From Streptomyces sp. TSRI0107 (lineage in GTDB: Bacteria; Actinomycetota; Actinomycetes; Streptomycetales; Streptomycetaceae): a stretch of DNA of 64,000 bases. Below are positions 51,555 to 59,553 of the stretch, in pieces. The notes beneath the pieces are model-generated. The model was not told where the DNA came from. It did not search any database and worked only from the letters and a program-made list of their open reading frames with translations. The stretch is from positions 248,001 to 312,000 of the forward strand of contig NZ_LIVZ01000004.1 in the NCBI RefSeq assembly GCF_001905845.1, given 5' to 3'. A program made the position numbers and the translations under genes. Position 1 is the stretch's first letter. The number at the start of each line of letters is the position of its first letter.

Positions 51555-52484
51555 ATGAAAAGGCGCACCCTGCTCACCAGTCCGGCATCCCGGCGTCTGC
51601 TCCGGCCGGTCGCCGATCTCATCGATCAGCGCATCGACCGGCGGATCCGCTCGGCCGCGGCGGCGAACGCGGCCGAGCGGGAACGGCTGCGTGACGCCGT
51701 CGAACTGATGAAGCAGCACCAGCTCACCCTCGACCTCCTGCTCGGGTCCCGGGCGCGCGGCCTGTCGCGGATCGTGAGCTCCGGCCCCCTGGAGCGCCTG
51801 CAGGCCGACGTGGCGGCGCTGGCCGGGGACCGGGACGCCGCCGAGCGCAATGTCGCCACCGCGTTCCGGCTGCTGGTGGCGCTGGAGTCGCTGGGGGTGG
51901 GCCGGATCGCCGGCGGCACCATGAACATCTGCGGCAAGCTCGGCACGATCCCGCTGCTCGCCCCGCCGGAGAACGACGAGATCCTCGAGATCGGCACGCT
52001 GTACGGCATGTTCTCCGCCGGGCTGGTCCGGATGATGGAGCGGGCCGGCCGCAGCCCGAGCCTGACGATCGTCGACCCGTTCGCCGGCGTGCAGCTCCAG
52101 CCCGGCACCCCGCAGCGCCCCGACCCCACCGGCGCCCCGGTCGACGAGCACGCCGTCCGCACCAACCTCGCCCTGGCCGGCCCGGCGGGCGCCGCGGCCC
52201 GCATCCAGCGCGGCTTCTCCGAGGACCCCGGGACCCGCGCGGCCGTCTCCGACCGCTCCTACGGCGTGATCGTCGTCGACGGGGACCACTCGGCCGAGGG
52301 CGTCCTCGCCGACCTGCAGTGGGCCGAGCAGATCGCCGCGCCGGGCGCGGTGGTCGTCCTCGACGACTACGGCGACCCCAAGTGGCCCGGCATCAAGGAC
52401 GCCCTGGACAAGCACCTGACCGGCGAGACCCGCTTCACCTACCTGGGCAAGGCCGCGCTCTCGGCGTATCTGCGGGCTTCCTGA
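51555..52484 (+). CDS. class I SAM-dependent methyltransferase
   Basis: A 309-residue methyltransferase of the Methyltransf_24 type. After an N-terminal helical region rich in Arg and Ala (about 1-110), the SAM loop is ILEIGTLYGMFSAG (near 140), motif II is LTIVDPFAGVQL, and the acidic IVVDGDHSAEGVLADL precedes a late VVLDDYGDP. The ATG at 51555 has little Shine-Dalgarno but follows a 134-bp spacer, so it may have its own promoter. It is the last gene of the plus-strand cluster and may O-methylate the polymer, as in teichulosonic acids. The substrate is inferred only from context. Confidence 0.82.
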   Translation: MKRRTLLTSPASRRLLRPVADLIDQRIDRRIRSAAAANAAERERLRDAVELMKQHQLTLDLLLGSRARGLSRIVSSGPLERLQADVAALAGDRDAAERNVATAFRLLVALESLGVGRIAGGTMNICGKLGTIPLLAPPENDEILEIGTLYGMFSAGLVRMMERAGRSPSLTIVDPFAGVQLQPGTPQRPDPTGAPVDEHAVRTNLALAGPAGAAARIQRGFSEDPGTRAAVSDRSYGVIVVDGDHSAEGVLADLQWAEQIAAPGAVVVLDDYGDPKWPGIKDALDKHLTGETRFTYLGKAALSAYLRAS

Positions 52485-52589
52485 TCTTTGGCCCCTGCTA
52501 CGTTCCGCGGACACGGCACGAGGGGTCAGCGTGACCGACACGGCCGGGAGCACGGCACTCGGGGACGCGCCGGCCGGGCGGGCGGCGCG

Positions 52590-53243
52590 TCAGAGCAAGG
52601 TCGCCGCCACGCCCTCGACGATCGCGCGCAGCCCGGCCTCGAAGCCCCGGTCGCGGTTCTGGAAGAACTCGCGGCCACTGGCGGCGGCCAGCGGGTAGTC
52701 GGCGAGCCGTTCGGCGCGCGCGTCGAGGTCGTATCCCCCGGCTCCGTCGGCCGGGTCGGGGCCCATCGACTGTTCCTCGATGACGAAGCCGATGGTGTAG
52801 CTGTACGCGGTGAACCAGGCGCGGGCGGCGGCCCGCGGGGTGAAGCCCGCCTGGACGAGCGCGCGGAGGTGGGCCTCCATGGGCTCGGCGTACGACAGAT
52901 CCGTGAAGCGGGTGCCCGCGTAGACCTTGGCGCCGTCCCGGTAGCGCAGCAGGTGGGCGCGCAGGCCGCGCATGCGGAGCAGCAGGGTCTCCCGCCAGTC
53001 GCCGTCGGCCGGGTCCGTGCCGGGGGCCGGTTCGGCTGACATCCGGCGCATCATCTCCGTCGCCATCTCGTCGAGCAGCGCCTGCTTGTCCTTGAAGTGC
53101 CAGTACAGGGCGGGTGCCTTGACGTCGAGTTCCTTGGCGATGGCGCGCAGGGTCAGGCCCTCAAGACCGACCTCGTTCAGGAGTTCGAGGGCGGCGTCCG
53201 CGACGCGGCGGCGGTCGAGGGGGGCTCGTCGTTCCGTGCTCAC
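52590..53243 (-). CDS. TetR-family repressor
   Basis: A 217-residue TetR protein. The helix-turn-helix reads LTLRAIAKELDVKAPALYWH (about 32-51), followed by KDKQALLDEMATEMMRRM. The C-terminal domain (from about 80) has the TetR_C_1-like VYAGTRFTDLSYAEPMEAHLRALV segment, split here. GTG 53243 is taken as the start; the earlier codon at 53276 is a TTG that overlaps the operator. It is divergent from a FAD monooxygenase, and two near-identical palindromes lie between them. Confidence 0.9.
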   Translation of the reverse strand: MSTERRAPLDRRRVADAALELLNEVGLEGLTLRAIAKELDVKAPALYWHFKDKQALLDEMATEMMRRMSAEPAPGTDPADGDWRETLLLRMRGLRAHLLRYRDGAKVYAGTRFTDLSYAEPMEAHLRALVQAGFTPRAAARAWFTAYSYTIGFVIEEQSMGPDPADGAGGYDLDARAERLADYPLAAASGREFFQNRDRGFEAGLRAIVEGVAATLL

Positions 53244-53276
53244 GGGAGCCAACTTATCGCGCGGCCCGCTTGACAA

Positions 53277-53328
53277 CTTAACAACGTTAAGGGGACTCTC
53301 GGAGGCAGACGCACTTAACAGCGTTAAG
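53277..53328. promoter_or_regulatory. paired TetR operators
   Basis: CTTAACAACGTTAAG (53277-53291) and CTTAACAGCGTTAAG (53314-53328) differ by one base in the spacer and are centred 37 bp apart. They fill the gap between the TetR gene (start 53243) and the monooxygenase (start 53339), so one protein probably represses both directions. Confidence 0.88.
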
Positions 53329-53338
53329 GAGAGACCTC

Positions 53339-54754
53339 ATGACCACAGCTGTCGACACGGACGTCCTGATCGTCGGCGCCGGCCCGACCGGGCTCACCCT
53401 GGGCATCGACCTCGCCCGGCGCGGCGTCGACGCGCTCCTCGTCGAGCGGGCCGAAGGCCTGTTCCCCGGCTCGCGGGGCAAGGGCCTCCAGCCCCGCACC
53501 ATGGAGGTCTTCGACGACCTGGGCGTCCTCGGCGCGATCCGCGCGGCGGGCGGCACGTACCCGGTCGGGGCGATCTGGCAGGACGGCGCGAAGGTGGGCG
53601 AGCACCGGATGTTCGACCCGGTCGAGCCGACCGAGGACGCGCCGTACGCGGAGGGGTGGATGGTGCCGCAGTGGCGCACCCAGGAGATCCTGCGGGCGCG
53701 GCTCGCCGAACTGGGCGGGCGCGTGGCGTTCGGCCGGGAGCTGACCGGCATCGCCCAGGAAGCGGAGGGCGTCACGGCCCGCTTCGCCGACGGTTCCGTA
53801 CTGCGGGCCCGGTACGTCGTGGCCGCCGACGGCGGTCGGTCCGCCGTGCGCGCCGCGCTCGGCATCGGCATGACCGGCGAGCTCGTCGACCCGGGCCCGA
53901 TGCTGGTGGCGGACGTGCGGATCACCGGCCTGGACCGCGACAACTGGCACATCTTCCCGCCGCGCGGGGACGACGACGGCTTCCTCGCCGTCTGCCCGCT
54001 CGCGGGGACCGAGGACTTCCAGGTGATGGCCCGCTTCCCGGAGGGCGGCACGGTGGACGTCTCCCCGGACGGCGTGCGCAAGGTGATCGCCGCCCGCTCC
54101 CACCTCGCCCCCGAGGCGGTGACCGAGGTGCGCTGGGCGTCGGACTTCCGGCCGCGCGCGGCGCTGGCGGACCGCTTCCGGGCCGGGCGGGTGTTCCTCG
54201 CGGGGGACGCCGCGCACGTGCACTCGCCGGCCGGCGGCCAGGGCCTGAACACCAGCGTGCAGGACGCGTACAACCTGGGGTGGAAGCTGGGCGCGGTGCT
54301 GCGGGACGGGGTGGACGCGGGCCTGCTCGACACGTACGAGGCGGAACGGCGCCCGGTCGCCGCCGACATGCTGGGCCTGTCCACCCGGGTGCACCGCGGG
54401 GAGGAACGACGCGGGGACGCGACCCGGCAACTCGGGATCGGCTACCGGGAGTCGGCACTCACCCGGGAGACCCGGCAGGCACCGGGCGCGCTGCGCGCCG
54501 GGGACCGCGCGCCCGACGGCACCCGGGACGGCGTACGGCTGTTCGACGCATTCCGGGGGCCGCACTGGACGCTGCTCACCGTGGGCACGGACACCGGACT
54601 GCCCCCGCTCGGGGCGCCCGTCGTACGGATCCCCGCGTACGCCCCCTACGGGACCGGGGTGTTCCTGGTCCGCCCCGACGGTTACGTCGGCTGGGCCGGG
54701 GACACGGCGGCGGGCCTGCCGGAGTACGCGGCACGGATGGGCCTCGCGCGGTAG
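53339..54754 (+). CDS. FAD-dependent aromatic hydroxylase
   Basis: A 471-residue class A flavoprotein monooxygenase of the PheA/TfdB/RdmE type. The FAD Rossmann motif VLIVGAGPTGLTLGIDLARRG is split as IVGAGPTGLTL (10-20) and DLARRGVDALLVERA. The DG motif appears as YVVAADGGRSAVR near residue 160. The GD motif is FLAGDAAHVHSPAGGQGLN (280-298), with NTSVQDAYNLGWKL. The C-terminal thioredoxin-like part is retained but short. It would hydroxylate an aromatic or antibiotic ligand with NADPH and O2. Control by the divergent TetR protein through the paired palindromes is strongly indicated. Confidence 0.92.
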   Translation: MTTAVDTDVLIVGAGPTGLTLGIDLARRGVDALLVERAEGLFPGSRGKGLQPRTMEVFDDLGVLGAIRAAGGTYPVGAIWQDGAKVGEHRMFDPVEPTEDAPYAEGWMVPQWRTQEILRARLAELGGRVAFGRELTGIAQEAEGVTARFADGSVLRARYVVAADGGRSAVRAALGIGMTGELVDPGPMLVADVRITGLDRDNWHIFPPRGDDDGFLAVCPLAGTEDFQVMARFPEGGTVDVSPDGVRKVIAARSHLAPEAVTEVRWASDFRPRAALADRFRAGRVFLAGDAAHVHSPAGGQGLNTSVQDAYNLGWKLGAVLRDGVDAGLLDTYEAERRPVAADMLGLSTRVHRGEERRGDATRQLGIGYRESALTRETRQAPGALRAGDRAPDGTRDGVRLFDAFRGPHWTLLTVGTDTGLPPLGAPVVRIPAYAPYGTGVFLVRPDGYVGWAGDTAAGLPEYAARMGLAR

Positions 54755-54776
54755 CGGCAGGGGGCGGGCGGCAGGG

Positions 54777-55433
54777 TCAGGCGCTCGCCACGGACAGCTT
54801 CACCGCGAAGCCCAGGAAGAGCGCCCCCGCGGCCGAGGTGGCCCCCGCCGCCAGCCGCCGCCTGCGGCGGAACGCGTCGGCCAGGCGGGTGCCGCCGAAG
54901 ATCAGCAGCGAGAGATAGAGGAAGCTCGCCGTCTGGAGCAGCGCGCCGAGGACGACGAAGGAGAGCGCGGGGTAGGCGTAGTCCGGGTCGACGAACTGCA
55001 CGAAGAAGGAGATCAGGAACAGGATCGCCTTCGGGTTGAGCAGGGAGACCACCAGGGCGCGGCGGTACGGGTGTTCCCCGGCGGACTCCGCGACGGGCGT
55101 GACGGCCGCCGCCTCGGTCCGCTGCCCCCGCGCCTTCCACATGGCCCACGCGGAGCGCAGCATGCCGTACGCCATCCACGCCAGATACGCGGCACCGGCG
55201 TACTTCACCACCAGGAACAGCAGCGGCGTCGTCGTGAGCACCGAGGCCGCGCCGAGCGCCGCCAGCGTCATCAGGATCGCGTCCCCCGTGAACACCCCGG
55301 CCGCCGCCGCGTAACCGGTTCGGATGCCCTTGCGGGCGGCGACGGACAGCACGTAGAGCGAGTTGGGCCCGGGGAGCAGGACGATCAGGACGAGGCCTGC
55401 CAGGTAGGTGGGGAGGTCGATGACGCCGAACAT
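54777..55433 (-). CDS. LysE/RhtB-family exporter (leucine efflux LeuE-like)
   Basis: A 218-residue, six-segment amino acid exporter. It begins MFGVIDLPTYLAGLVLIVL with the family LPGPNSLYVLS motif near residue 27. AYLAWMAYGML and the NPKAILFLISFFVQF segment are also typical. The VDPDY loop leads into a C-terminal hydrophobic pair. LeuE-type proteins export leucine and related neutral amino acids. ATG 55433 has no strong ribosome site. An inverted repeat lies directly upstream. Substrate by family only. Confidence 0.88.
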   Translation of the reverse strand: MFGVIDLPTYLAGLVLIVLLPGPNSLYVLSVAARKGIRTGYAAAAGVFTGDAILMTLAALGAASVLTTTPLLFLVVKYAGAAYLAWMAYGMLRSAWAMWKARGQRTEAAAVTPVAESAGEHPYRRALVVSLLNPKAILFLISFFVQFVDPDYAYPALSFVVLGALLQTASFLYLSLLIFGGTRLADAFRRRRRLAAGATSAAGALFLGFAVKLSVASA

Positions 55434-55438
55434 GACAA

Positions 55439-55466
55439 GGAGTGTCGCACGGGGGTACGACACTCC
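55439..55466. promoter_or_regulatory. inverted repeat upstream of the exporter
   Basis: GGAGTGTCG (55439-55447) and CGACACTCC (55458-55466) are a perfect 9-bp inverted repeat with a 10-bp centre, starting 6 bp upstream of the start codon. It could be an operator or part of a leader hairpin. Confidence 0.5.
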
Positions 55467-55492
55467 ACCCCGGGTCTCAGGGAGTGGGACGG

Positions 55493-55617
55493 TCAGTCGT
55501 CGCCGTCGAGGAGGGTGTCCACGGGGAGGTCGAGGGTGACTCCGACGGACTCGGGAACGGGGACGCTTTCGCCTCGCTTGTGGCGGACGGGGGCGGGGTA
55601 TTTGCCGTCGACCCAGC
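55493..55617 (-). pseudogene. remnant of a Uma2-like gene (C-terminal fragment)
   Basis: Immediately after the mutase stop codon the minus strand reads open for about 41 codons to a TGA at 55493, with no start codon and no ribosome site. The fragment ends SVPVPESVGVTLDLP, which matches the last ~40 residues of Uma2/DUF820 proteins (compare PIKLPEPFGLTLDTGEF in the intact gene at 25779-26363). I interpret it as what is left after deletion of the 5' part. It could instead be an unrelated short frame. Confidence 0.42.
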
Positions 55618-57198
55618 TCAGAACACATCCGCCGGCACATACACCCCCCAAACCTCCCGCAACGCCCCGCACACCTCCCCCACCGTCGCCCGCGCCCGCA
55701 GCGCGTCCTTCATCGGGTACAGGACGTTGTCCTGCCCCTCGGCGGCCTTCCTCAGGGCGGTGAGGGCGGTGTCCACCGCCTGCCGGTCGCGTTCCGCGCG
55801 GAGCCTGCCCAGGCGTTCGACCTGCTGGGCCTCGATCGCGGGGTCGACGCGCAGCGGCTCGTAGGGCTCCTCCTCGTCGAGCCGGAAGCGGTTGACGCCG
55901 ACGACGACCCGCTCGCCGGAGTCGGTCTCCTGGGCGATCCGGTAGGCGTTGCGCTCGATCTCGTTCTTCTGGAAGCCGTGCTCGATGGCGGCGACGGCAC
56001 CGCCCAGGTCCTCGACCTTCCGCATCAGCTCCAGCGCCGCCGCCTCGACGTCGTCGGTCATCCTCTCGACGACGTAGGAGCCCGCGAAGGGGTCGACGGT
56101 CGCCGTCACGTCGGTCTCGTGGGCCAGCACCTGCTGGGTGCGCAGCGCCAGACGGGCGCTCTTGTCCGTGGGCAGGGCGATCGCCTCGTCGAAGGAGTTG
56201 GTGTGCAGGGACTGGGTGCCGCCGAGGACGGCGGCCAGGCCCTGGACGGCGACCCGCACCAGGTTGACCTCGGGCTGCTGCGCGGTCAGCTGCACACCGG
56301 CGGTCTGCGTGTGGAAGCGCAGCATCAGCGACTTGGGGTCGCGCGCGCCGAACTCCTCCTTCATCACCCGCGCCCAGATGCGGCGGGCGGCGCGGAACTT
56401 GGCGACCTCCTCCAGGAGCGTCGTACGGGCCACGAAGAAGAAGGACAGGCGGGGCGCGAAGTCGTCCACGTCCATGCCCGCCGCGACCGCCGTGCGCACG
56501 TACTCGATGCCGTCCGCCAGCGTGAACGCGATCTCCTGCGCGGGGGACGCGCCCGCCTCCGCCATGTGGTACCCGGAGATCGAGATGGTGTTCCACTTCG
56601 GGATCTCGGCCTTGCAGTACTTGAAGATGTCGGCGATCAGCCGGAGGGAGGGCTTGGGCGGGAAGATGTACGTGCCGCGCGCGATGTACTCCTTCAGCAC
56701 GTCGTTCTGGATCGTGCCGGTCAGCTGGTCCGCGCCGACGCCCTGCTCCTCGGCCACCAGCTGGTAGAGCAGGAGCAGCAGCGCCGCCGGGGCGTTGATC
56801 GTCATCGACGTGGACACCTTGTCCAGCGGGATCCCGCCGAACAGCACCCGCATGTCGTCGATGGAGTCGATCGCCACGCCCACCTTGCCGACCTCGCCGT
56901 GCGCGATCGGCGCGTCGGAGTCGTGGCCCATCTGGGTGGGCAGGTCGAACGCGACGGACAGACCCGTGGTGCCGTGGGCGATCAGCTGCCGGTAGCGGGC
57001 GTTGGACTCCGCCGCCGTGCCGAACCCCGCGTACTGCCGCATCGTCCAGGGGCGGCCCGTGTACATCGACGGGTACACGCCGCGTGTGAAGGGATAGGCG
57101 CCCGGCTCCCCCAGCTTCTCCGCCGGGTCCCAGCCCTCCAGCGCCTCTGGGCCGTAAACCGGCTCGATGGGCAGTCCGGACTCCGACTCGCGTGCCAT
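55618..57198 (-). CDS. acyl-CoA mutase large subunit (methylmalonyl-CoA mutase type), no B12 domain
   Basis: A 526-residue adenosylcobalamin-dependent mutase catalytic subunit. The TIM barrel begins [20 protein letters not shown] (40-59); [26 protein letters not shown] and [10 protein letters not shown] follow. The cobalamin-binding domain that full-length mutases carry at the C-terminus is absent, so a separate small subunit is needed; none is encoded nearby. Tyr56 and Arg174 (in YIARGTY) occupy the positions that in methylmalonyl-CoA mutase bind the carboxylate and are Phe/Gln in isobutyryl-CoA mutase. This suggests a dicarboxylic acyl-CoA substrate, but I have matched these positions by hand. 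ATG 57198 is the only good start. Confidence 0.9.
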   Translation of the reverse strand: MARESESGLPIEPVYGPEALEGWDPAEKLGEPGAYPFTRGVYPSMYTGRPWTMRQYAGFGTAAESNARYRQLIAHGTTGLSVAFDLPTQMGHDSDAPIAHGEVGKVGVAIDSIDDMRVLFGGIPLDKVSTSMTINAPAALLLLLYQLVAEEQGVGADQLTGTIQNDVLKEYIARGTYIFPPKPSLRLIADIFKYCKAEIPKWNTISISGYHMAEAGASPAQEIAFTLADGIEYVRTAVAAGMDVDDFAPRLSFFFVARTTLLEEVAKFRAARRIWARVMKEEFGARDPKSLMLRFHTQTAGVQLTAQQPEVNLVRVAVQGLAAVLGGTQSLHTNSFDEAIALPTDKSARLALRTQQVLAHETDVTATVDPFAGSYVVERMTDDVEAAALELMRKVEDLGGAVAAIEHGFQKNEIERNAYRIAQETDSGERVVVGVNRFRLDEEEPYEPLRVDPAIEAQQVERLGRLRAERDRQAVDTALTALRKAAEGQDNVLYPMKDALRARATVGEVCGALREVWGVYVPADVF

Positions 57199-57339
57199 GG
57201 CGTGCCTCCGCGCTTCCGCGTACTGGGACCTTCCTCACAACGATGCCGCGCCGTTCGCAACCCGTCACGCGCGGGGAACATCTCAGGTGACACCAGTGCG
57301 GTGCGCGGGGCACGGCGGTGCGACGACAGGGGGGCTGTC

Positions 57340-58212
57340 ATGCGCGGTACGACGGGTGGGGCACGGGCGGTCGCCGCGCTGGCGGCGCTGCTGACGGTGG
57401 GCGGCTGCACGGCACAGGCGGTGGACGCCGACGGCGGTCCGCGCGGGCCCGTGCACGTGGAGGTGACCGGCACCGCCCCGGCCACCCCGGCGCCGTCCGC
57501 CCCGGCCCGCTCCACCCCGGCGCCCGCCGTTCCCGAGGACGACAAGCCGAGCACCGCGCCCGCCGCGCCGGCGCCCCCGCCCCGGGTGCTGTGGTCCCCC
57601 GGCGACACCGGGCCCGGCGTCCGCGAGCTCCAAGCCAGACTCCGGCAGGTCGCCTGGCTGTACGACGGCCCGACAGGGACGTACGACGATCTGACCGAGC
57701 AGGCCGTCAGCGGCTTCCAGGGCAAGCGCGGACTGCCGCGGACCGGCGAGACGGACACCGTCACCTGGCAGCGGCTGCTGGACATGACCCGTGAACCGGG
57801 GCAGTGGGAGCTGTATCTGATGGGCGGGCAGCCCGCCGACGCGCCCGACCCGCGCTGTCTGTCCGGGCGGGTGCTCTGCATCAGCAAGTCGAGCCGCACG
57901 ATGCGCTGGATGATCGACGGGCGGACGGTGTCGACGCTGCCGGTGCGGTTCGGCTCGGAGTACACCCCGACCCGCGAGGGCGAGTTCCAGGTCTACTGGA
58001 AGTCCCGCCACCACCACTCCACGCTCTACGACTCGCCGATGCCGTACGCCATGTTCTTCAGCGGCGGGCAGGCGGTGCACTACTCCTCCGACTTCGCCGC
58101 ACGCGGCTACGCGGGCGCCTCGCACGGCTGCGTCAACGTACGGGACGAGGCGGCGATCGCGGAGCTGTTCGAGGAGGTGCGGACCGGCGACAAGGTCGTC
58201 GTCCACTGGTGA
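57340..58212 (+). CDS. L,D-transpeptidase lipoprotein with peptidoglycan-binding domain
   Basis: A 290-residue exported lipoprotein. The lipobox is TVGGC (Cys23). A low-complexity Ala-Pro-Thr linker (about 45-80) leads to a PG_binding_1 domain (GDTGPGVRELQARLRQVAWL, then GLPRTGETDTVTWQRLL). The C-terminal YkuD domain (about 165-290) ends with the catalytic SHGCVNVRDEAA, where the Cys is the nucleophile. It crosslinks peptidoglycan 3-3 or attaches proteins. A GGGGGG ribosome-like site is 6 bp upstream of ATG 57340. It is divergent from the mutase gene and ended by a strong hairpin. Confidence 0.93.
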   Translation: MRGTTGGARAVAALAALLTVGGCTAQAVDADGGPRGPVHVEVTGTAPATPAPSAPARSTPAPAVPEDDKPSTAPAAPAPPPRVLWSPGDTGPGVRELQARLRQVAWLYDGPTGTYDDLTEQAVSGFQGKRGLPRTGETDTVTWQRLLDMTREPGQWELYLMGGQPADAPDPRCLSGRVLCISKSSRTMRWMIDGRTVSTLPVRFGSEYTPTREGEFQVYWKSRHHHSTLYDSPMPYAMFFSGGQAVHYSSDFAARGYAGASHGCVNVRDEAAIAELFEEVRTGDKVVVHW

Positions 58213-58220
58213 GGATGCGG

Positions 58221-58259
58221 GGCGCGGGCGGGACCGGGGGAACGTGTCCCGCCCGCGCC
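58221..58259 (+). terminator. terminator of the L,D-transpeptidase gene
   Basis: A 14-bp perfect stem (GGCGCGGGCGGGAC at 58221-58234 with 58246-58259, 11-nt loop) follows the stop by 8 bp. The remaining spacer to 58437 holds an A-rich patch near 58350-58395 but no gene. Confidence 0.85.
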
Positions 58260-58437
58260 AGGTGCACGAGCCGCGGGTACGGGGGGAACCCCGGCTCGGT
58301 GCAACAGCCGATGACCAGTCGGCTCACTCTGTACTGCGCCGAGGCGGCAGAAAACGTCACACCTTCGCGAAAAAAAGTTGAGCGAAACACAAAATCGCAG
58401 GTCAGGCCCGGTTGCCAGATGGTGCCGGCCGGTGCTG

Positions 58438-59553
58438 TCAGCCGGTGGTGTACGGCGGCGTGAAGGAGGGGCGCGGCGAGAGGGACGCCCGGCCGGGGCG
58501 CTCCCGGCGGTCGTCGTCGCCCGGGCCGTCGCCGTCGCCGTCGCCGTCGTGACCGTGTCCGCCGGGGCGGGCTATGCCGTGGCCGTCGTCGTCGTTGTCA
58601 CCCTGGCCGTTGCCGTTGCCGTTGTCGCCGGTCCCGTGGCCCTGGCCGTTGCCGCCGCCGTTGCCGTTGCCCTTGCCCTCGTCCTTGCCGGTGCCCTTGC
58701 CGTTGTCGTCGCCCTTGCCGTTGCCCTTGCCGGCGTCGGCCCCGCCGGGGGCGTGCCGCAGGACGCTCTCGCAGTACCGCGTCACCCGCCCGGAGCCGCC
58801 CGCCACCTCCTCCAGGGCGCGTCTGCGGTCGGCGTCCAGGCCCCGGCCGTCGCGCACGGCACGGCAGGCCGCGGCGAGCCCGGTCCACGAGCGGCCGGAG
58901 TCACCGTCGTCCGAAGGGGGCGTGGCCCGGTCCTCGCCGTCCCGGCCGGCCTCCGGTTCCCGCTCGGGCGCCTCCCCCGACGGCTCGCCCACGTCGGGGG
59001 TGGCCAGGCCGGACGTACCGCCGTGGGTGCCTTCCGGGGACGGCGTGATCAGCGGGCGGTTCGGGGTGGCGGCGGCCGACACCGAGGCGCCGGGGGCCGG
59101 TTCGGCCTCGTCGAACGGCGTCGGCAGCACTCCGGTTCCGGCCGCGAACGCCACCCCGCCGATCATGCCGGCGGCCAGGGCGGCGGCCAGCGCCAGACGC
59201 AGGGGGCGGTGCCGGCGGGCGCCGCGGCCGGTCGTCGTACGGTCGTCCTGGCGGGCGCCGATGCGGAACAGCCCCGCGTCGGACAGGTCGCCGCGGGCGG
59301 GTCCGGCGGCGGTGGCGGGTGCTTCGGCGTGCTCCTCGCGCTGGTCCCGGGCCTTGCGGAAGGCGGCCAGCGCGGCGGCCTCGCCGGGGAGTTCGTCGCT
59401 GGTCGGCGGGGGTGTGGCGGCGAGCGCGCCGAGTGCTTGGGCGAGCCGCTCGGCCTGGATGCGGGCGTCGGCGTCGGCAGTGCCCGGTGACTCGCCGCTC
59501 AGCAGACGCTCCACCGTCTCACGGTCCAGCCACGGGTACTGCTCGTCGGCCAT
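58438..59553 (-). CDS. membrane protein partner of an ECF sigma factor, Gly/Asn/Asp-rich tail
   Basis: A 371-residue protein. The cytoplasmic N-terminus (about 1-125) has WLDRETVERLLSGE and the AAALAAFRKARD helix, a layout seen in predicted anti-sigma-type proteins. A membrane segment (LRLALAAALAAGMIGGVAFAA) follows. The extracytoplasmic part has two cysteines (AACRAVRDG and TRYCESVL) in a domain also found in the protein at 60804, then a repetitive GKGNGKGDDNGKG-type tail. It starts within the sigma-factor stop codon (TGATG), so the two are coupled. An anti-sigma role is inferred. Confidence 0.72.
   Translation of the reverse strand: MADEQYPWLDRETVERLLSGESPGTADADARIQAERLAQALGALAATPPPTSDELPGEAAALAAFRKARDQREEHAEAPATAAGPARGDLSDAGLFRIGARQDDRTTTGRGARRHRPLRLALAAALAAGMIGGVAFAAGTGVLPTPFDEAEPAPGASVSAAATPNRPLITPSPEGTHGGTSGLATPDVGEPSGEAPEREPEAGRDGEDRATPPSDDGDSGRSWTGLAAACRAVRDGRGLDADRRRALEEVAGGSGRVTRYCESVLRHAPGGADAGKGNGKGDDNGKGTGKDEGKGNGNGGGNGQGHGTGDNGNGNGQGDNDDDGHGIARPGGHGHDGDGDGDGPGDDDRRERPGRASLSPRPSFTPPYTTG

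Noticed and set aside
36969..52484. The glycopolymer region as a recently acquired genomic island
   Set aside because: Base composition and codon use look like the flanks, there are no integrases, tRNA sites or direct repeats at the edges, and the gene set is known from this chromosomal position in related Streptomyces.
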